Below are positions 33,451 to 42,668 of a stretch of DNA of 64,000 bases, piece after piece. Location: the NCBI RefSeq assembly GCF_020171525.1, contig NZ_JAIVAI010000007.1:80081-144080 (forward strand), read 5' to 3'. A model generated the notes under the pieces. The model saw only the letters and a program-made list of their open reading frames with translations. It searched no databases and was not told the origin of the DNA. Position 1 is the stretch's first letter; each line of letters opens with the position of its first letter. The position numbers and the translations under genes were made by a program. The stretch comes from Halobacillus yeomjeoni (GTDB lineage: Bacteria > Bacillota > Bacilli > Bacillales > Halobacillaceae).

Positions 33451-34731
33451 TTAAGCAATAATTCCTCGTTCATTTTTATATTGTTTGTGTTTTTCATTCA
33501 TAATAATATCTTTGAGTATGAACATGACTTCATAAACATCCTCAAAACTTGTGTAAAGAGCTATAGGAGCCAATCGAATGACATTGGGGGAGCGGAAGTC
33601 AGGAATGACGTTCTCGTCTTTTAAAGCTTTACAAATACTAGCCGCTTCAGGGTGAATCAGGCTTACATGGCCACCACGGTGCTGGTCTTCTAATGGATTG
33701 GCGATTTTTAACCCACAATCATAAAGCTCCTGGTGGATTAAATTCATCATCAAACGAGTCAATTGCAGTGATTTTTCACGAACGGATTCAATTCCCGCTT
33801 CATGGAATAATTCAAGAGACCCGAGAAGAGGTGCAGAACTCATGATATGAGGAGTTCCAATCTGATAGGCGCCTGCGTTTTCAGCAGGTATCAATGTATG
33901 CCCCATGTCAAATTGTTTCTCTTTGTTTGAGCTGAACCAACCTGCAAGGCCTGGTTTTCTACCTGTATGTTTTTCGTGTACAAATAATCCACCAACGCCT
34001 CCGGGTCCACTATTCAAATATTTATACGTGCACCATACAGCGAAATCAACTCCCCACTCGTTCAGTTGGTGTGGAAGCGCTCCGATGGAGTGGGCCAGAT
34101 CAAACCCGACAGTGATCCCTTTTTCATGGGCGGCTTTTGTAATCTTCTCAATGTCTAACAGTTGTCCACTGCGGTATAAAACAGAGGGGAGTAAAAGCAA
34201 GGCAATATCTTCAGACATCTCAGCTATGATATCTTCTTCCGATAGTGTATAGCCATCTTCACTGTCTACTTGAAGCAAATGATCGGCAGGATCCAGGCCG
34301 TGGAGTTCAAGCTGGCTTTTTATTGCATAAATATCAGAGGGGAAGTTGAGTTCATCTGCCAAAATTTTCGTACGTTGATTGTCCGGTTTGAAAAATGTAG
34401 CTAATAATTGGTGCAGGTTGGTCGTGATCGATCCCGTATTGATGACTTCGTGGGGCTTTGCACCGATTAGTGGTGCCGTCATTTCACCAAGTTTTTCAGA
34501 CATGTAAAACCATGGTTGTTCTCCTTCGGTCCAACCTTCGATTCCATGATTTTTCCAGTCCTGAAGAGCAGTAAGAAGTGTGTGTTCAGCTCTTTTCGAA
34601 AGCAAACCAAGCGAATTTCCATCCATGTAATAATGTTCTTCTTTCAGGTAAAATTCATTGCGGAATTTATTTAAATGGTCTGCTTGGTCAAGCTTCCGAA
34701 CAGTATCTCTCGTTATTTTTGATTTCGTCAT
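33451..34731 (-). CDS. kynU: Kynureninase
   Basis: A 426-residue PLP enzyme. [14 protein letters not shown] (near 37-50) and the PLP lysine in [20 protein letters not shown] (near 230) are kynureninase hallmarks; [14 protein letters not shown] supplies the cofactor aspartate. It splits kynurenine to anthranilate and alanine. The start at 34731 (MTKSKITRD) has AGGAGGG five bases upstream; a longer reading from 34800 would add 23 unlikely residues. MITE copy C starts 89 bases upstream of this start, so the element stands very near the operon promoter. Confidence 0.93.
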   Translation of the reverse strand: MTKSKITRDTVRKLDQADHLNKFRNEFYLKEEHYYMDGNSLGLLSKRAEHTLLTALQDWKNHGIEGWTEGEQPWFYMSEKLGEMTAPLIGAKPHEVINTGSITTNLHQLLATFFKPDNQRTKILADELNFPSDIYAIKSQLELHGLDPADHLLQVDSEDGYTLSEEDIIAEMSEDIALLLLPSVLYRSGQLLDIEKITKAAHEKGITVGFDLAHSIGALPHQLNEWGVDFAVWCTYKYLNSGPGGVGGLFVHEKHTGRKPGLAGWFSSNKEKQFDMGHTLIPAENAGAYQIGTPHIMSSAPLLGSLELFHEAGIESVREKSLQLTRLMMNLIHQELYDCGLKIANPLEDQHRGGHVSLIHPEAASICKALKDENVIPDFRSPNVIRLAPIALYTSFEDVYEVMFILKDIIMNEKHKQYKNERGIIA

Positions 34732-34819
34732 GCAATCCCTCCTGAATTTATTATAAAGAAGCTGCGGTGGGCCTGGCAAAAATTCCATAATTTCTTTCAA
34801 AAGTGTTTTTTATAGTCTT

Positions 34820-35082
34820 GGCTTTGTTATTGCTTGGTGTTGTTATATTACAGGTGAGCTTTCCGTCCTGGGTTTTTTATGAGGCGGCCTTTTGAATGAC
34901 TCGCTTTTCGTGGGGTACCGTGAGCCTAATCAGGCTGCGCCTTCCGGGGTCTCACGATGGACCTTTATCCCACAAGAGTCTGCCATCCCATACTCCTGGT
35001 AAAGAACGGACCGAAATCACAATTCAGGAATGTGAACTAGTAAGATATCGTTTAAATTTCAACAATAGACTTTAACAGAGCC
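34820..35082 (+). mobile_element. MITE-like element, copy C (263 bases, degenerate)
   Basis: It begins GGCTTTGTTATTGCTTGG and ends GACTTTAACAGAGCC. The flanks are ATAGTCTT on the left and AAGTCTT on the right, an 8-base target duplication that has lost one base. Compared with copy B it has lost the right arm of module 1 and nearly all of module 2, joining GAGTCT directly to GCCATCCC. The inner pairs GTGGG/CCCAC and CGTGAG/CTCACG remain. Its decay suggests an older insertion. Confidence 0.8.
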
Positions 35083-35180
35083 AAGTCTTAAAAAGAACAC
35101 GCTGTCCATCTGGGAAGCGCGTTCTTTTAGGGGGCTGATGGAATTTTTACTATTACGACAGTGGAAGTTTCTACAGCCTT

Positions 35181-37328
35181 TTACATACATTCATTTTTAT
35201 GAAGAACAGCTTTAATCATAGAGTAACTGAATTCATCGGGTAGAGCTTCTTTTAACGGTTTCAACTTTTTCTCTTCCAACTGTTCATAGAGGCTTAATAC
35301 TTGTTGTTCCTGACTGTCATTGAAAAAGCGGGACCAATCAAAGGTATCTTCTTCAGCTGCCGAGCGGAAAAGGTGGTTTTCAATCGTTTGAGGACTTAAA
35401 CCTCGCTCCTTAGCTATTTCGTTGACCGTCATTTCTTCGTTTTTCCACAATTCATAAGAGATGATATGACTCGGACGATCATCTGCTGGATCTTTTCTTG
35501 CAATTCCGGACCTTGATTTAGTTGAAGGAACCGGCCTGCTCTCCGCATTTTCAGCCCATTCTCTTGTCAATTCCAGGAATTGATCACCATATTGATTGAA
35601 CTTTTGTTCACCTATCCCTTTGATGGAAAGCATCTCATCCTTGTCTTGTGGAAGGTAAATCGAAAGATCTTTAAGAGTGGCATCGGAAAAAATAACGTAA
35701 GGCGGAAGACCAGCTTCATCAGCGATTGATTTACGGACGATTCTCAGTTGATTGAAATATTCATGATTATATTTTTCCTCTTGTTCGGTGGTGGTTGACT
35801 CCACCAGCATGATGACAGGCTTTTCTCCTTTCAACACGTCAAGTGCCTCTTCAGTCAATCGGAGAGTGGGGTATCTCCCTTGTCCTGGAGCAAGGTATCC
35901 TTCAGCTGTAAGAAAGTGAATGAAGCGGGTCAACTCCTTTTCTGTGTAATTAGTCATGATTCCGTAAGTAGGGAGCTTTTGGAATTGGAATTGTTTCACT
36001 TTCTGATCGGAAGAACCTCTTAACACTTTGGCTGTCAGCCCCGCACCGAACCTCTCGTCCATTCGTTTTACACATGAAAGAACCATTTGTGCTTCGCGTG
36101 TCATGTCCTGCTCGATCCCTTCATAGGTGCAATTGGAACATTTTCCACAAGGCTCAGTGGGGAAGGGGTTATTGAAATATTCTAGAATATACTGTTGCAG
36201 ACATGTATGGGTATGGCAGTAGTTCACCATGGATTGAAGCTTTGCATACTCCTCTTTCTTTTTATCTTCAGCAGGGGATTGATCGATCAAGAACCGCTGC
36301 AGATGGATATCCTGACTGGAAAAAAGAAGAATACAGTCTCCAGGCTCACCATCGCGTCCTGCACGCCCCGCTTCCTGATAATAAGACTCAATATTCATCG
36401 GCATGGAATAGTGGATCACAAATCGAACATTTGATTTATCTATACCCATTCCGAACGCGTTGGTAGCTATGATCGTCGTGAGTTCGTCCTGCACAAAATC
36501 CATTTGGACTTGCTTCCGTTGATCTTCTGTCATCCCTGCATGATATTTTCCTGTAGAATACCCTTTTTTGGATAAAAACTGCTGCAATTGATCGGCGTCT
36601 TTCCGAGTGGCTGTATAAATAATCCCTGCTTCATCGGGACGGGATTTTAAATATTCCTGCACGAAGTCCCGTTTGTCACGTCCTTTGATGACTCTGAAGG
36701 AAAGGTTCTCCCTCGCGAAGCCCGTGTTGACCACCGAATGATCGGGAACGTCGATCAACGCTTGGATATCTTTGATGACTTCTTGAGTTGCAGTGGCTGT
36801 CAGAGCCATCAGTACCGGCAGATCAGGAATCTGTTTCAATGTCGGAACAATAGAACGGTAACTGGGTCTGAAATCATGACCCCACTGGGATATACAGTGG
36901 GCTTCGTCAAATGCAATCAATGAGAGGTCGATCCTTTTCACGACACTCATGAAGTGGCTGGAGTCGAAACGTTCAGGTGCTACATAGATAAATTGATACG
37001 ATCCTTTTTCCATATCTGATATCCGTTGTCTTTGTTCTTGGATTGAAAGGGAACTGTTTATATACGTGGCTGCAATTCCATAAGAATTCAAGGCATCCAC
37101 TTGGTCCTTCATCAGGGAAATCAATGGAGAAATAATAATGGCTGTCCCGGGTAAAGCGAGCCCCGGAATTTGGTAGCAGAGAGATTTTCCACCGCCTGTG
37201 GGCATGACCGCTAATGTATTTTCGGATTCTAATACTTGGCGAATCGCTTGTTCTTGTCCCGGGCGGAATGAAGAAAATCCGTAATATTGTTGCAGGAGTT
37301 GTTCAGCTTTTTGAATCAACTTTATCAT
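35181..37328 (-). CDS. recQ: ATP-dependent DNA helicase RecQ
   Basis: A 715-residue helicase. N-terminal RecA-like domains carry motif I (PTGGGKS), motif II DEAH in AFDEAHCISQWGHDFR, and motif VI (QEAGRAGRDG). The RQC zinc site includes CGKCSNC, a winged helix follows, and the HRDC domain lies near residues 515-590 (LSIKGIGEQKFNQYG). A C-terminal helix-turn-helix-like segment (MTVNEIAKERGLSPQTIENHL) is common in Bacillus RecQ homologues. It unwinds recombination and replication intermediates. The ATG at 37328 overlaps its only AAAAGG, so TTG at 37319 may be the true start. Confidence 0.93.
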   Translation of the reverse strand: MIKLIQKAEQLLQQYYGFSSFRPGQEQAIRQVLESENTLAVMPTGGGKSLCYQIPGLALPGTAIIISPLISLMKDQVDALNSYGIAATYINSSLSIQEQRQRISDMEKGSYQFIYVAPERFDSSHFMSVVKRIDLSLIAFDEAHCISQWGHDFRPSYRSIVPTLKQIPDLPVLMALTATATQEVIKDIQALIDVPDHSVVNTGFARENLSFRVIKGRDKRDFVQEYLKSRPDEAGIIYTATRKDADQLQQFLSKKGYSTGKYHAGMTEDQRKQVQMDFVQDELTTIIATNAFGMGIDKSNVRFVIHYSMPMNIESYYQEAGRAGRDGEPGDCILLFSSQDIHLQRFLIDQSPAEDKKKEEYAKLQSMVNYCHTHTCLQQYILEYFNNPFPTEPCGKCSNCTYEGIEQDMTREAQMVLSCVKRMDERFGAGLTAKVLRGSSDQKVKQFQFQKLPTYGIMTNYTEKELTRFIHFLTAEGYLAPGQGRYPTLRLTEEALDVLKGEKPVIMLVESTTTEQEEKYNHEYFNQLRIVRKSIADEAGLPPYVIFSDATLKDLSIYLPQDKDEMLSIKGIGEQKFNQYGDQFLELTREWAENAESRPVPSTKSRSGIARKDPADDRPSHIISYELWKNEEMTVNEIAKERGLSPQTIENHLFRSAAEEDTFDWSRFFNDSQEQQVLSLYEQLEEKKLKPLKEALPDEFSYSMIKAVLHKNECM

Positions 37329-37528
37329 CCTTTTTCTAAATGCTCATTTTTTCTATAACTCTATTTCTCCTTTTATCTTATCATGGTCATAAGCCGAATC
37401 GAATGATGGAGTTGGGGGATTTAATAATGAAATAAGGTGAATTATGTTGCAATATTCTTACAATTTATCGGTTTCTGCGGTACACTGTGTGTATGAATCT
37501 TTAATTTTAGATGTGGAGGGGATTTAGT

Positions 37529-38989
37529 GTGTTGATCAATTACCAGACTGGGACATTCTTCGACGAAATGATTCAAAGTAATGGACAACCGAAAAATCAT
37601 TACCAATGGTTTTATCAACTGGTAGAGGAATTTTCAGAGCAAGAATTAAAAGAAAAACATGAAACGGCTCAATTGAATTTCCTTCGCCAGGGAATCACGT
37701 TTACTGTTTATAACCATACAGGTGGTACAGAGCGGACGATGCCATTCGATTTTGTACCGATTATCATCCCTGAAGAGCAGTGGAATAAAGTTGAAAAAGG
37801 TATAAAGCAGCGTATGGAGGCTTTGAATCTATTCTTAGAAGATATTTACCATGATCAAGAGATCGTAGAGGCCGGCATCATCCCTAGAGACCTCATCGAG
37901 AATAATCCATATTATTACCACAAACAGGTGGGTGGGGTGAAGATTCCTTTGAACAACCACATCTTCCTTGCCGGGGTGGATTTGATCCGTGACGAACACG
38001 GAGATTACAGGGTGCTTGAAGATAACTTGCGGAACCCTTCCGGGATGTCCTATGTCTTCCAAAACCGCTATGTGATGAGGCAGGTCTATCCAGAATTATT
38101 CTATCAGCATTCCATAGAGTCCCTCGAACATCAATTATCAGAACTTCACAATGCCGTTACAAGTCATGTTCCATTGAATGCAGACCCTGACAAAAAACCT
38201 ACAGCAGTCCTGCTGACCCCTGGAATGTACAACTCCGCTTATTATGACCATGTATTTTTAGCGCAACAAATGGGAATAGAGTTGGTTGAAGGAAGGGACT
38301 TGATCGTCAAAGACGATGTCGTCTATATGAAGACAATTAGAGGTTTGAAACGTGTGGATATCATCTATCGTCGAATTGATGATGATTTCCTTGATCCAGA
38401 GGCATTCCGTCCGGATTCAGCATTAGGTGTTGCTGGATTATTAAGTGCCTATAAAAAAGGAAATGTCTCCATTTTAAACGGGATTGGAAACGGAGTAGCG
38501 GATGACAAGGCGATGTATGTCTATGTTCCTGAAATGATTCGATTTTACTTAGATGAAGAGCCTATCCTTCCGAATGTTGAGACTTATTTCCTGAGCGATC
38601 CTGAAAAACTGGATTATGTTCTGGACCACTTGGATGAATTGGTGGTGAAAAACGTTGGTGCATCGGGCGGATATGATATGTTGATCGGCCCCCAATCCAC
38701 CGAGGAAGAGCGTGTAGAGTTCAGAAGGAAAATCATTGAAAAACCAAGTCAATATATCGCCCAGCCTACCATCAAATTATCCAGGGCACCAGCCTACCAG
38801 GACGGACGGTTTTATCCATGTCACGTCGACTTACGTGTATTTGTCATGAATGGGCGTTATACGAACGTTCTTCCAGGGGGGCTTTCCAGAGTTGCGTTGA
38901 AAGAAGGATCCCTTGTTGTGAACTCATCTCAAGGTGGCGGTGGAAAAGATACGTGGATTTTAACGGAAGGAGGTCAATCCAATGCTTAG
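37529..38989 (+). CDS. Circularly permuted ATP-grasp family protein (DUF404/DUF407)
   Basis: A 486-residue protein of the circularly permuted ATP-grasp type. Typical stretches are HTGGTERTMPFDFVP, RVLEDNLRNPSGMSYVFQNR and NVGASGGYDMLIGPQ. It is predicted to form a peptide or ester bond using ATP, but the substrate is unknown. It begins a three-gene operon with an alpha-E protein and a transglutaminase-like protein; this conserved set has been proposed to make and cut a peptide-like product. The GTG at 37529 is preferred because GGAGGGG lies seven bases upstream; the ATG at 37511 overlaps it. Confidence 0.88.
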   Translation: MLINYQTGTFFDEMIQSNGQPKNHYQWFYQLVEEFSEQELKEKHETAQLNFLRQGITFTVYNHTGGTERTMPFDFVPIIIPEEQWNKVEKGIKQRMEALNLFLEDIYHDQEIVEAGIIPRDLIENNPYYYHKQVGGVKIPLNNHIFLAGVDLIRDEHGDYRVLEDNLRNPSGMSYVFQNRYVMRQVYPELFYQHSIESLEHQLSELHNAVTSHVPLNADPDKKPTAVLLTPGMYNSAYYDHVFLAQQMGIELVEGRDLIVKDDVVYMKTIRGLKRVDIIYRRIDDDFLDPEAFRPDSALGVAGLLSAYKKGNVSILNGIGNGVADDKAMYVYVPEMIRFYLDEEPILPNVETYFLSDPEKLDYVLDHLDELVVKNVGASGGYDMLIGPQSTEEERVEFRRKIIEKPSQYIAQPTIKLSRAPAYQDGRFYPCHVDLRVFVMNGRYTNVLPGGLSRVALKEGSLVVNSSQGGGGKDTWILTEGGQSNA

Positions 38990-39944
38990 TCGTTTAGCTG
39001 ATTCATTGTATTGGATGTCCCGGAACATTGAGCGTGCAGAAAATAATTCAAGGGTACTCAGCGGCCATTTGATTCACATGGTAGAAGTTTCAGACGAAGG
39101 TATTGCTGACCGTGATTGGGGAGAAATCCTCGAGATATGTGCATCTAAAGCAGATTATGATCAATTATACAATCGCATCGATCGTGAAGCGATCATTCAA
39201 TATCTAATGATGAGCCCTTTGAATATCAATTCCTCTATGAACTGCATGTTGTATGCTAGGGAAAATGCAAAGGCTACAAGAGACATTATTCCCGATGATT
39301 TGTGGGAAGTATTGAACCATTTCCACCTATCTCAAAAAGATTGGCAGGAATTGCCGAACACTAGACAACATACGCAGGAATACTTGAAAGAAGTGATCAA
39401 AACTTCGATGACAGCGCAGGGAGTCATTGAATCGACGATGAGCCGCGGTATTCCTTACACATTCATCAAAGTAGGAAAATGGCTGGAGAGAGCTGAAAAA
39501 ACTGCCCGGGTCCTGAATGTCGTTTGTGAAAAAAACAGAAGAGAAGCGCCTCATAAAACCAGTAATTACTACTACTGGCTGAAAGCACTTCATTTCTTGA
39601 ATGGTTATGATGGATACATTAAAGAGCATCCGCCTAGTATGGAATCCAAACATGTCTTGAATTTCATGATCAAGGAAAGTACATTCCCACGATCGATACG
39701 CTATTGTATCGATCATGTGTCCGATGCCATTCAAAACTTAGAATCAGGAAAAGTCTCTCACTACTCGGAAGATTTGTTCCAGATGTTAGAGCTGGTAAAA
39801 GAAGAAATAGAGCAAACATCGATTGAGCAAATGGACATGGAAGAATTGATGAAATTCCTGGACCATTTCCAAGATCGATGCCAGACGGTTAGTCGTATGT
39901 TCTCCGAAACGTATTATTTAATTGAACCAGTACATGTGAGGTAA
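38982..39944 (+). CDS. Alpha-E domain protein (DUF403)
   Basis: A 320-residue, mostly helical protein opening MLSRLADSLYWMSRNIERAENNSRVL, the standard start of alpha-E domain proteins. GIPYTFIKVGKWLERAEKTARVL (near residue 155) repeats the same helix pattern. Its biochemical role is unknown; it is nearly always encoded beside circularly permuted ATP-grasp proteins. It overlaps the end of that gene by eight bases (ATGCTTAG), and GGAGG lies upstream, so the two are translationally coupled. Confidence 0.9.
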   Translation: MLSRLADSLYWMSRNIERAENNSRVLSGHLIHMVEVSDEGIADRDWGEILEICASKADYDQLYNRIDREAIIQYLMMSPLNINSSMNCMLYARENAKATRDIIPDDLWEVLNHFHLSQKDWQELPNTRQHTQEYLKEVIKTSMTAQGVIESTMSRGIPYTFIKVGKWLERAEKTARVLNVVCEKNRREAPHKTSNYYYWLKALHFLNGYDGYIKEHPPSMESKHVLNFMIKESTFPRSIRYCIDHVSDAIQNLESGKVSHYSEDLFQMLELVKEEIEQTSIEQMDMEELMKFLDHFQDRCQTVSRMFSETYYLIEPVHVR

Positions 39945-39967
39945 GAGAGTCATCGGGAGGAATACAC

Positions 39968-40819
39968 GTGAAGTATCAAATCGAACATACGAATACGTTT
40001 TATTATGAAAACTTTGTAGATCAAAGTATGAATCATATTCGTTTGAAACCAAGGACGGATGAATGTCAAAGATTATTGGCTTATCGTACTGAAATCTATC
40101 CCAACTCTGTCATAAAAGAGCATGTGGATCTTTGGGGGAACCATGTACAGACATTTTTCATTCCTGAGAAACATGAACATTTGACTGTGGAAACTTCATC
40201 AACAGTGAGTATTCAAAAGACTCCATTAATACGCATGATCCACAGTTCTGATGAAATGCGGACAATCTTTCATTCGGATTTGTTCAGAAATCACTATCTT
40301 GCTTATTTGAATGAAACACCCTATACATTCATGTACAAGGAGCAGGTGGCAGAAATCACTCGAGAGGTCGGAAATCCATCAGATCCCATTCAATTTTCAC
40401 TTGATTTGATGGAATATATAAACCGATCCCTTATTTATGACACTTTAACTACGAACGTAAATACAAAAGCATATGAGTCCTGGCCAATGAAAGCGGGAGT
40501 TTGTCAGGATTTTGCTCACATCATGATCAGCGTATTAAGAGCGAATGGAATTCCAGCTCGTTATGTAAGTGGCTATCTATATGTGGGGGAGGACTCTGCT
40601 TTAATCGGTGATGCAGCTACGCACGCCTGGGTAGAGGTCATGGTCCCTGGAATCGGATGGGTCGGTTTAGATCCCACAAACAATGTGGAGGTATTGGAAC
40701 ACCACATTAGAATCGGAACAGGAAGAGATTATGCCGATGTTAGTCCTTTGCAGGGGGTTTATCGTGGAGGTGGACAGAAGCTGGATGTGAAGGTGAGCGT
40801 CACATTGCTCAGCTCATAA
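39968..40819 (+). CDS. Transglutaminase-like cysteine protease family protein
   Basis: A 283-residue protein. The N-terminal beta region (MKYQIEHTNTFYYENFVDQSMNHIRLKPR) precedes a transglutaminase core with the catalytic triad: Cys in KAGVCQDFAH (near 179), His in ATHAWVEV (near 220) and Asp in GLDPTNN (near 235). Family members in this operon type are thought to be proteases or amidases. Initiation is at GTG 39968 with GGAGG upstream. It is the third gene of the ATP-grasp/alpha-E operon, 23 bases after the alpha-E gene. Confidence 0.9.
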   Translation: MKYQIEHTNTFYYENFVDQSMNHIRLKPRTDECQRLLAYRTEIYPNSVIKEHVDLWGNHVQTFFIPEKHEHLTVETSSTVSIQKTPLIRMIHSSDEMRTIFHSDLFRNHYLAYLNETPYTFMYKEQVAEITREVGNPSDPIQFSLDLMEYINRSLIYDTLTTNVNTKAYESWPMKAGVCQDFAHIMISVLRANGIPARYVSGYLYVGEDSALIGDAATHAWVEVMVPGIGWVGLDPTNNVEVLEHHIRIGTGRDYADVSPLQGVYRGGGQKLDVKVSVTLLSS

Positions 40820-40876
40820 CTGATCTTTTTCGTTCTCCTTGTATTCCTTAAATACCGTATATTTTAATTAAACAAA

Positions 40877-40918
40877 TAAGAACCACCCCTCTGTAACAAG
40901 ATGGGTGGTTCTTTATTT
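40877..40918. terminator. Bidirectional terminator between transglutaminase and brnQ genes
   Basis: AAGAACCACCC pairs with GGGTGGTTCTT around a 14-base loop, with a T run on the right and A-rich sequence on the left. Confidence 0.85.
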
Positions 40919-40919
40919 T

Positions 40920-42245
40920 TTAGTTTTGATAGCTTTCTTTAGAGACGGATTGTTCTTTAGGCTGTTTTATCAGCTGTATGCCGCCTCCGATAAGGCCTCC
41001 GATTACAGCAGGCACTACCCAGCTTAAGTTCAATTCAAAAAGTGGAAGCTGACTGATCAATGGCTGAATGGAAGAAACATCTACTCCAAATGCGACCAGC
41101 CCGTCATAAAGAGCGATGACGGATGTGAATAAAACCGCCCCGCGATAGACGTATGTGGAGTGGTTGAAAAGTCTTCCTATGAAAGTCAAGGCTACCAATA
41201 CAATTGTAATTGGGTAAACAAACACTAAAACGGGTACAGAATAAGAAATGATCTGATTCAATCCGATATTGGAAATTCCAAAGCTGATTAATGTCACGAT
41301 AATGATGACTGCATTATAGGACATGTTTGGAATTCTTTTGGAAAAGAATTGACCACAAGCGACTGTCAGACCGACACAAGTCGTAAAACATGCAAGAGAT
41401 ACGATGACACCGAGCAGAATGGTTCCAGGTTGTCCGAACATAATTTGTGCAGCACCAGATAGGATAGCACTTCCATTATCATAAGTACCCTCACTGGCCA
41501 TTTTCACACCAATCCATCCGATCGCCACGTAGACGCTGGTCAAAGCGACAGCTGTAATCAAACCGGCTTTGATGGTACGGGTCATCAATACTTTCGGGTT
41601 TGTGACCCCGCGATCACGGAATGAAGTTATGACAATGATTCCGAATGCTAAAGATGCGATGGCATCCATCGTCAAGTATCCTTCCAGAAAACCTGTAAAG
41701 AATGGTTGTGCTTGATATTTTTCACCAGCAGATTGAACAGGGCCATCAAGGAAGAAGAAACTCCCTATGACCAAGCCAAGAATGGCAAGGAATAAAGCCG
41801 GTGTTAACATTTGACCGATTCGATCGACCATTTTGGATGGATTTAGACTTACCCAATAGACAAGAATAAAGAAAACAACAGTAAAAATAAATAATGTTAA
41901 TGAAGATCCATTTACAAAAGGAACTACACCAGTTTCAAACGCTACATTGGCTGCTCTGGGTATAGCAAAAAATGGACCGATTACTAAATAGACCATGGAT
42001 GTGAATAATAATCCGAACATAGGGTGAACCCGTCCAGCAAGCTGGATCGCTCCGTTTTGGACAAGGGATATGGCAGCAATCGTTATGATGGGAAGCCCCA
42101 CTCCTGTTAGTACAAACCCTGCAATAGCAGCAAAGTAAGAATGGCCTGATTCCATTCCTAATGAAACGGGATAAATTAAATTTCCAGCACCGAAGAATAG
42201 TGCGAATAGGGTAAAACCGATAAATAAAGTATCACGTGCTCTCAT
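40920..42245 (-). CDS. brnQ: Branched-chain amino acid transporter BrnQ
   Basis: A 441-residue LIVCS-family carrier with about twelve membrane helices. The opening FIGFTLFALFFGAGNLIYPV is diagnostic, and GRVHPMFGLLFTSMVYLVIGPFFAIPRAANVAFE (from near residue 71) also fits. It imports leucine, isoleucine or valine with Na+ or H+. A GAGGAGG precedes the ATG at 42245. Upstream on the minus strand are a strong promoter (42375-42403), a CodY-like box abutting its -35 element, and a terminator-like hairpin in the leader, so transcription is probably controlled by branched-chain amino acid supply. Confidence 0.92.
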   Translation of the reverse strand: MRARDTLFIGFTLFALFFGAGNLIYPVSLGMESGHSYFAAIAGFVLTGVGLPIITIAAISLVQNGAIQLAGRVHPMFGLLFTSMVYLVIGPFFAIPRAANVAFETGVVPFVNGSSLTLFIFTVVFFILVYWVSLNPSKMVDRIGQMLTPALFLAILGLVIGSFFFLDGPVQSAGEKYQAQPFFTGFLEGYLTMDAIASLAFGIIVITSFRDRGVTNPKVLMTRTIKAGLITAVALTSVYVAIGWIGVKMASEGTYDNGSAILSGAAQIMFGQPGTILLGVIVSLACFTTCVGLTVACGQFFSKRIPNMSYNAVIIIVTLISFGISNIGLNQIISYSVPVLVFVYPITIVLVALTFIGRLFNHSTYVYRGAVLFTSVIALYDGLVAFGVDVSSIQPLISQLPLFELNLSWVVPAVIGGLIGGGIQLIKQPKEQSVSKESYQN

Positions 42246-42282
42246 TCAATGTGCCTCCTCATAGGTGTCAGTATATTTTACG

Positions 42283-42317
42283 TAAAAAAACCTCTGCTAT
42301 CCAACACGTAGCAGAAG
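42283..42317 (-). terminator. Attenuator-like hairpin in the brnQ leader
   Basis: On the minus strand CTTCTGCTA pairs with TAGCAGAGG around a nine-base loop, followed by seven T. It lies about 50 bases downstream of the predicted transcription start and 38 bases before the brnQ ATG, so it would cut off the leader unless an alternative fold or a ribosome prevents it. No T-box motif was found. Confidence 0.6.
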
Positions 42318-42374
42318 CTGTTCTGGGATAAACCTGGTGTTCGACAAAAAATGATGAATCTTTACGCCCAAGCA

Positions 42375-42403
42375 ATATTATCAATGGGGAATTCGTATGT
42401 CAA
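42375..42403 (-). promoter_or_regulatory. Sigma-A promoter of brnQ
   Basis: On the minus strand TTGACA (42398-42403) and TAATAT (42375-42380) are separated by 17 bases. Transcription should begin near 42368. Confidence 0.8.
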
Positions 42404-42406
42404 CAA

Positions 42407-42421
42407 ATTTTTTAGAAAATT
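42407..42421 (-). promoter_or_regulatory. CodY-like box upstream of brnQ
   Basis: ATTTTTTAGAAAATT matches the CodY consensus AATTTTCWGAAAATT at 13 of 15 positions (plus-strand reading). It lies immediately upstream of the brnQ -35 element, a position suited to repression when branched-chain amino acids and GTP are plentiful. Confidence 0.65.
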
Positions 42422-42668
42422 ATAAAGGTTATGATTTCCAATTGAAAAAACGCTTACAAAAAGAACTGTTTCTCATTCTTATTGGTTGAAGAGATAGCTT
42501 TGTCTTTCAGCTTCCGGTAATGTATGAATGTGCGGGGCAGAGTCACATGAAACGGGCTTTATGGCATGGGTCCCTATCCACAACCTAAATTGTTTACAGA
42601 ATGTATAGCTGGATATAGAATATGGCTATATCTAATTGTCAGAATAAAACTACTTATGGAGACGAGGG

